Shown in pieces: positions 57,856 to 64,000 of a DNA stretch of 64,000 nt. The translations under genes were made by a program, and so were the position numbers. The notes under the pieces were generated by a model. It worked only from the letters and a program-made list of their open reading frames with translations, did no database searches and was not told the DNA's origin. The stretch comes from Dentipellis sp. KUC8613 (taxonomy: Eukaryota; Basidiomycota; Agaricomycetes; Russulales; Hericiaceae), in assembly GCA_002286715.1 (NCBI GenBank), contig NSJX01000006.1, forward strand, positions 744,001-808,000. Reading direction: 5' to 3'. How positions within the stretch are numbered: the stretch's first letter is position 1; the number at the start of each line of letters is the position of its first letter.

Positions 57856-60625
57856 TCACGCAACAATGCGGCCCTCTGCACCGCGGTCTCCGAACTCGAG
57901 CTTCCTGCGCCCAGCGCCGCCGACCCACCGCCACACTCTCAGCTCGTCACCGCCATGCACCTCCTCCAGGTTCACGCGCACGTTCGCATTGCCCTCGACG
58001 ACGCGCTCGACCTGGTCCCACAGCCGGCGCCGGCGCGACACGGAGTGCTCGTCCTGCAGGATGAGATCGCGGAGCTGCAGCGACGACAGATACGGCTGCG
58101 GAGCCGTGACAGGGTCGGTGTGGTGCGCGAGTTCCTGGTTCCGCAGCATGTCAAGCGCGACCTGCACGAGCTCGGCGACGCGCTTGTCCTCGACTTTGCG
58201 TTGTGCACGTCGCGCACGCATCACGAGCATGCTGACAACGAAGGCAACGGTGGCTTTATGCACGTCAGTGCCGTCATCCAAACAGAAGGTGTACGGGCTT
58301 ACTGAGAACTCTGCCACGCCATTCCTTCCACGCCTCTCGCGACTTGACTGTGAGCGTGCAATGCCAGTCCAGATTGGCCGTCTTGTGCGCAATGTATCGA
58401 TGGCCCCTTAATTACAATGAAGTGTGAGAACGCCACATCGCTTCGAGCTCGCCACACTCACTCAGTGTCGGCCCCCGTCAGGACACCGCCCCAGTGGACG
58501 AGTTGTTGGATGGCCTCATTGAACGTGTCGTCGAACGTGTCCAAAAGCTGCGGCTGCATGCCGGGCGTCAGCATTCCGCGCAGAATAAGGAAAGACATAT
58601 CACGACGCACCGCCGTCTTCTGTTTCATGGTCTTCCGCAGGGCGCCCATCTCCATCCCCCATCGCTTGGCCTCGCCGCCCGCCTCATCTTTGACGGATGG
58701 CACCTCCCCAGCGCACACCCGCCGGCCGCGCTCCTGGCCAAGCACAGCCTCAATTGCCTTGCCCAACACCCCAATGTGTTTTTTCCTCTGCGGATCGGGC
58801 ATGCATCTCGGCGGCAGCGCTACAGACCCAAAGCCCGGCAGCCCGTCGAGGAACGAAGAGACCCAGAACACGGCAACCACGGGCGCTGACGGCTGCGTAT
58901 GTGGGTTTGATAGCGAGTTCGTGCGCGGAATCGGCAGCCAGGAAAGTGCGGGGTGTAATTGCAGAATGTACCCGTTCTCGCAGGTGACTTCTTCGATCGC
59001 GCACGTTGCGTGCTCGGGACAAGGAGTGCAGCTGTCAGGGTGGAAGGGGAACACTGGGAGCGCTGGACATGGAGTCTGGTCCACCGAGGTCCCATTTGGA
59101 CCGCTAGATGGCGATGGGAAATATAACAGCGTCCTGTTCTCCCGATTGCAAGTCTCGATAGCGGCAAACTTCGTCCGTGCGCGCTCCAGCACGTCGTTCG
59201 TGTCGCTACCAGCATCGCAAAATCCAATAGCGGCAGACTGCTGCTTGTAGTGGTAGACTTGGTACGGGACTACAAGCAGGAAGATGACGACACAGAAGCG
59301 GAAGAACGACGCCAACAAAGATCCGCTAGGCGGGGGCCTTCGCGCTACAACACCCCCCTGCGCGATGCGGCGCGAGACTTCATTGTTATGCTTGGCCTCC
59401 TCTGACTCGGATTCCTCGAGTTCTTCCTCTTCGGCAAGGGTGTCCAGAGGGTCAACGTCGTCAGCAAGTTCATCTGCCTCTTCATGGATCTGGGAGGCAG
59501 TCTCCTCTTGTATATCCTCATTCTTCGGTGAGCTGGGAAGATGCTCGACGGGCTGGAAGCTCAGTCTCTGCCTTGTAGAGGGGGGCTTAGAGCCCGGCCT
59601 CGGCACATCAGGTGGTAGCTGAGGCGCAAACCTCGAGCGGGGTGGGGAAAACGGAGGCTCGTCGTCGGAACCTTTCGTAGGGGAAGAGGGCGGAAGCATC
59701 TCTGGAGGTGCAGAGGTAGCCTTGCGTGACTTGCGAGCAGCCGCCGTCCTCGTAGCGAGGCTCTTGCGCGCGCGAGTCTTGACTGGAGAAGGACGGGCAG
59801 GCGAAGAGGATTCTGCGCCAGACTGAAAGATGTTATTGTCCTCCCAGCCGCTATCATCTTCGCGCTGGAAGCAAAGTCAGATCAAGTGCAACAAGACGAG
59901 GATGAGAAGACAATGCGGACTGTTTGTGAAACGCGACGCGCTCTGCTCCCAGCATCCTCCGACTGGCATAAGAAAGATAAGTATTGAGTGACGGAGTATA
60001 TCAAGGAGACGTACAGATTTCTTTCCTCGGCTAACTTTACGGACTGGAATCTCTTCAGGCTCACTCTCCTCCATGAGAGCAGGTTCAGAAGGCCGGGCCA
60101 CCCGTGTCGAAGGACCTCCTAACGATGGTTGAGCAGAGGACCGGCGCCGTTTAGGCTGATCGACCAGGTCTGTGAGAAGCAGAAATTAGAAGTAATGCGT
60201 ATAAACACGCACAGGCTCAGGTGCTGCCTCAGGTTCTTGGGTTGGAGCGCGGGAACTGCGCCGTGACGATCTTCGAAGAGGCTTGAAAGGGGTTGAGTGC
60301 ACATTCAAGCACGTTGAAGCATGTAAGTGCCACGCACCTTATCTTCACTCAGCAACCTCCCTGTCACCCCATCCTTAATCCCATCGTCACTCGCAATACT
60401 ATTCTCCTTCTTCAGCCGGTCTCTCTTGAATTTGGCCGCTTTCGGCTTGAGTTCGTCATTAAAGAGTTGCACGAGCTTGGGCTTGGTGTAGGGTGTCGGA
60501 TAGCGGATGTTGTGGAAGCCAAAGACGCCGAGGAGTTGAGATACGGTGAGGCCTGCTGGGTCGAAGTCGGGGTCGAGATACTCGCCGAGGGCGATGACCT
60601 GCGCGGCGGTCATGGAGCGCGACAT
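57856..60625 (-). CDS. SRC1: Inner nuclear membrane protein Src1/Heh (MAN1-type, HeH-MSC)
   Basis: I place the start at ATG 60625 (MSRSMTAAQVIALGEYLDPD). Residues 1-45 form the HeH/LEM-like helix-extension-helix domain (FDPAGLTVSQLLGVFGFHNI, RYPTPYTKPKLVQLFNDEL), which binds chromatin. A basic, disordered, Ser/Pro-rich linker follows, with a later acidic patch (PLDTLAEEEELEESESEEAK). The first membrane helix is LASFFRFCVVIFLLVVPYQV. A Cys-containing luminal domain follows (CPALPVFPFHPDSCTPCPEH), then a second helix (KATVAFVVSMLVM). The C-terminal MSC winged helix (ELVQVALDMLRNQELAHHTD, LQLRDLILQDEHSVSRRRRL, LWDQVERVVEGNANVRVNLE) ends at TGA 57858-57856. Family members tether chromatin and rDNA to the envelope and recruit ESCRT for nuclear-pore and envelope repair. 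Confidence 0.92.
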
Positions 60626-60854
60626 GGCGGCGATAAACAAGGTACGCGTGCTCCGCGCGCGCACTGTTACACTCAACGGTCACACCCGCTGTCACGCACA
60701 CGCGAACGTGACCTGCACGCGCCGCGACGCGTCAATCACGATGACGTTCAAAGTTTATCATTTTTATGCTTTTTAGTTACGCTGCATCTATCCTTGCTCC
60801 CATGCCGAGTGCACTAGATGCTCTCGTCTTCGAGATACAGCCCCCACCATCAGT

Positions 60855-62654
60855 TTAGTTGAAAGTAGGGCGTGTGAAGCCGTGCCGACCGAACCAGCGG
60901 CCCTTGACCTGTTCAGAAATCAGTAGCTTGCAGCACTCCGTCAGACGTGTGCACATACATGGTTGCTGAAGTAGACCGCAGGGAAGAAATCCTGGGGTAA
61001 AACGTAAGCACCGCCGACGCAATACAGTAGGTCATGGAATCAGTCACCTTCTTCAAGTGATAGAAGATCCTGAGTAATTCGATCTGTCAGGACTGAAGGG
61101 TATAACAACACAGGGCATCAGCGTACCTCCTCGGCTTCGACTGGTCACCAACAAACTGTGAGAATGACTCTGCGGGCTCGAGGCCGTACTTGAATTCTGC
61201 CAGCATGAGCTCGCCATAGCCAGTCAATAACTGTAAGCGTGGTCAGCATGCACCCTTCACGGCATCATGTAAAGAACTTACAGGACAGCTTGTATAGCCG
61301 TCATATCTCGCCGGTCCAACTTTCCCACTGTCAAGGAAGTGGAACAGATTGTCTGCCAGCACCGGGGTCTGACCGGTGATCGCGGCAGCAGTCTTACTTG
61401 TGGGCAGTGACGACGCATCTCCAAGCGCAAAGACGTTGGCAAACTCGGGCTTGACATGTTGGAGTGTCCCTTTGTCGACCTCGACCCATCCTGCCGCATC
61501 TGCGATAGGCGTGCCCTTGAGCACGTTCTGCGGGCCCATGGGCGGCGTGACATGCAAGAGCGTGTAGTCTTCGACCACGGTCGAGTTGTCTGCGAGGTTC
61601 TTGAAGGTCGCTCTATGGTTGGCAGTATCGATGGAGATGAGATTGTGCTGGAACTTCGCACCGACGCCACGCTCCTTACGGAGTGCATCCAGCGCATCAG
61701 AATACTTCTTTACACTGAACATAGTCGGCATGCCCGTAATGAAGTCGACTTTGATCTGGTCGCCGCGGCCAGTCCTGCGGTACCTGTCCCATGCCATCCA
61801 CATGATCTTCTGTGGGGCTACAGTTCCCGCCTTTCATGAGCTATAATTTTAGTTTTGACAGACAATAGTGCTTACCGCCAGCACACTTGATAACCCCGGC
61901 GGGCTGTGTAAAAATCGCTCTGCCGGACCGCAGCGCATCGATGTCATGCCACACTTTATCACAGGTATTGTAAGAGTAGATGGTGGAGACGCCCGAGGTC
62001 GGATCTGCGAGTGCCTTGGGCAGGCCCTCGATTTGGTCGAAGTTGGTCTGCAGCCCGGTCGCCACCACCAAGGAGTCGTACGAAATCTTGCGGCCGGAGC
62101 TGGTGGTGATCGAGTTGCCGGAAGGGTCAAAGGATTGGACGTTTTCCGGAACAAGGGCGATATGAGGGGGTATAAGTTCGGAAAGACGGCGGCGAAGCGT
62201 CGACTTCTGTTTCAAGCCGGCGCCTACGAGGGTCCTACACATTCATTGACATGAGCACATGGCCAGAGTGATCAAAGCGCCAGGACGTAAGGGCACTCAC
62301 CATCCGGGCTGATGAAGTCGCGGGTCAGATCGCAGCCAGATAGTGAAACCGTGTAGAGCCTAAAACACGCACCTGGTAGTGGTGGTACTCGGCGGCATCC
62401 ACAATGACGATATCCTTCTCATTGAGCGATTTGCCGGCACTTTTAAACGTGTCGTAAATCTGTTGCGCAGCGCTAAGGCCCGCCGAACCTGGGAACTGCA
62501 GTGAGAGACCCTTTATGATATGTCGCGCAAGCTGTCACTTACCTCCGCCGACCACGACGACTCTGTACTTGTCCTTGTCCGCGGAGGTGCTGAGCAGGCG
62601 AGCTGTCAGGTGCCGGGAAAAGAGGCTGCTAGCAGACTTGCGTGCCGCGAACAT
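60855..62654 (-). CDS. Mitochondrial sulfide:quinone oxidoreductase
   Basis: Starts at ATG 62654 with a mitochondrial presequence (MFAARKSASSLFSRHLTARL, then LSTSADKDK). The FAD-binding Rossmann motif VVVVGGGSAGLSAAQQIYD follows, split by an intron. Further blocks are DIVIVDAAEYHHYQ, KISYDSLVVATGLQTNFDQI, FTQPAGVIKCAGGAPQKIMW (with an SQR-type active-site cysteine in 'IKCAG.PQKI'), DFITGMPTMFSVKKYSDALD, NVFALGDASSLPTSKTAAAI and a last exon VKGRWFGRHGFTRPTFN, TAA 60857-60855. SQR oxidises hydrogen sulfide and passes electrons to ubiquinone in the inner mitochondrial membrane, so it detoxifies sulfide. The gene is probably intact, with about seven exons. Confidence 0.9.
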
Positions 62655-63760
62655 ATTTGCTGCGCGTGTGAGATCCGGTTCCGCAAGGCACGAGTGTTGG
62701 GACGACGAGAAGAAGCAGCACCGGGTCGAGGAAGCTGCTGTCGCGTGTGTCTATGTAGAGTTCGTTCTTGGGTTTTGCTTGGACTGCACGCCGCTTCTAA
62801 ACACAAAATTAGGTGTGCTCACAATGGCGACATCTCGAGGTGATGCAACCTCGGCCTTCTAAGGTCCATCTAATCTTATCTACCTAGCCGTCGGCTCCGA
62901 CGCCAGGCGGTTACAAAGAAAGGATCAGCTTCGACGTCAGCTGCAGCAGACAAGCTTTTTCTGCGACAAACACAGGCGGCAGTGAAAATATTCAGAAGAT
63001 CCTCTGCCACGTTGGTCGCGTGCGAGCTCAGCCTCACATCAGCAGAATCATCAAGATAGTGAGCGGCGCCCACAAATCTATCAATTCGTCGATGGACGTG
63101 CACTCCCCAACAGTGGAGCGCGTCCCCACTGTCAGTGGTGAAACATGAAAAAAACCCTCTTTTTCCGACATAAGTGATGCATGTTCCTAGCGGGGGCATC
63201 ACAATGGTGCATATGCATACTATACATGCCAGGACACACGAGCCACTAGTCGCGGGATGTCTAGACCTATGGAAGACTTTGCATGTCAGTCCACTATATA
63301 TTATGCATCAAGCCGTCATATACTGTATCATGGAGAAGGCCGGTCAGTTGTCAAGTGTTTCCATGCATGGTACCGAAGACAGCTCCGTCGCCGGATGTCG
63401 GTGACAAGGCCTATATAGTGCAGAGGATTCGAGGAAGTCTGACTGCGAGGATGAAGCTGCCTATAGCCGACAATGAGATTGGCACTGAGATTGTGGGCAT
63501 CGCCAGTGCTTGTAACCGATGGCCAACGGAGGCAACGACGAACCGGAAGGCAGGCGCCCAAGGTAAGCGCCGGGCGGTGGGCCCGGCGCGACGCTATTAT
63601 GAAACCAGTTCCTCGCGACGCAGCTGGCTGGCTCCTACCATCACCTCCCTGCTCGTTTTCTTCTCGCTCTCGCAGCTGGGCTGTCTATATTCTTCTGTAT
63701 CTTTCTGTATTCTATCCTTTCACCCACAACACTTCTAGCAGGTCCTAGTCTAATATTTCC
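62655..63760. other. Divergent intergenic region, SQR / right-edge gene
   Basis: About 1.1 kb with no convincing gene. A TATATA motif lies at 63,411-63,418. A donor-like GTAAGC (63,563) and a pyrimidine-rich acceptor ending CGCAG (63,675) suggest a 5'-leader intron before the ATG at 63761. These are inferences from motifs only. Confidence 0.4.
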
Positions 63761-64000
63761 ATGAGCGCTGTGCGTCAAAGTCGTCCCCGCAATGCAGGTG
63801 GCCTCCCCTCAGGCCCACGATCCCGCTCTGTCGGCCGCGACAGAGACGCGGACAGCAGAGACTATCTAAGCAGCTCCTCGAGCAGGCCTCCTATTCCATC
63901 TACCCCATCGCGGCAGGTGCGCCCGCAGAAGTCACTTGCGAACCTGCCGTCGCAAAGCCGGTCTCAATATCCCTCGGAATCGCGCGAGCGATCCCGTGCA
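63761..64000 (+). CDS. N-terminal fragment of an unidentified protein (partial, runs off the window)
   Basis: From ATG 63761 the frame is open for 80 codons to the right edge: MSAVRQSRPRNAGGLPSGPR, then SRSVGRDRDADSRDYLSSSS and a long Arg/Ser/Pro-rich stretch (SRPPIPSTPSRQVRPQKSLA). The composition is a disordered, basic N-terminus. I do not recognise the gene; the part that would identify it lies outside the window. The ATG choice is supported by a CT-rich leader and a possible leader intron just upstream. Confidence 0.5.
   Translation, partial: MSAVRQSRPRNAGGLPSGPRSRSVGRDRDADSRDYLSSSSSRPPIPSTPSRQVRPQKSLANLPSQSRSQYPSESRERSRA

Overview
The window is nuclear DNA from a filamentous basidiomycete, most likely a wood- or litter-decaying agaricomycete. 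Nearly every gene is split by short (about 45-70 nt) GT-AG introns, genes lie densely on both strands, and the proteins are typical of fungal nuclear genomes (GH115 xylan alpha-glucuronidase, YAT-type amino-acid permease, TEA-domain factor, Sfi1, Noc3, Rrn6). I see no transposon, CRISPR array, rRNA, tRNA or viral sequence. The sequence alone does not fix the species.

Layout. 1-6 kb: the last exon of a probable NPR2 gene (+), then RCL1 (-) and a secreted GH115 glucuronidase (-) whose intron carries a (TGAG)13 microsatellite. 7-13.6 kb: an RRN6/TAF1C-like RNA polymerase I factor (+), a secreted Ser/Thr/Lys-rich repeat protein (+), and an 80-residue two-helix membrane protein resembling PIG-Y (+). 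14-21.6 kb: SFI1-like centrin-binding protein (-), RMD5/GID2 ubiquitin ligase (-), and NSA1/WDR74 ribosome-biogenesis factor (+). 21.7-28.4 kb: two tandem pirins (-) and an amino-acid permease (-). 29-38 kb: an armadillo-repeat protein (-), a doubtful small secreted protein (-), a SMI1/KNR4 (SUKH) protein (-) whose frame runs on from a DJ-1/PfpI-like gene, mitochondrial ribosomal protein uL3m (+), and a second TATA-driven secreted protein (+). 38.5-52.3 kb: a very long XMAP215/CKAP5-type microtubule polymerase with five TOG blocks (-), APC5 (-) and NOC3 (+). 52.7-64 kb: TEA/ATTS transcription factor (-), VPS23/TSG101 (+), the inner-nuclear-membrane protein SRC1/MAN1 (-), mitochondrial sulfide:quinone oxidoreductase (-), and the start of an unidentified gene (+).

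Functionally this is mostly housekeeping: ribosome biogenesis (RCL1, RRN6, NSA1, NOC3, uL3m), mitosis and nuclear architecture (SFI1, XMAP215, APC5, SRC1), and protein turnover and sorting (RMD5, VPS23). A few accessory genes are mixed in (GH115, secreted repeat proteins, duplicated pirins). I found no convincing new multi-gene system. The parts best worth a second look are the pirin duplication, in which only one copy has an in-frame N-terminal membrane-anchor extension, the DJ-1-like/SUKH continuous frame with a lost catalytic cysteine, and the two signal-peptide-bearing low-complexity proteins.
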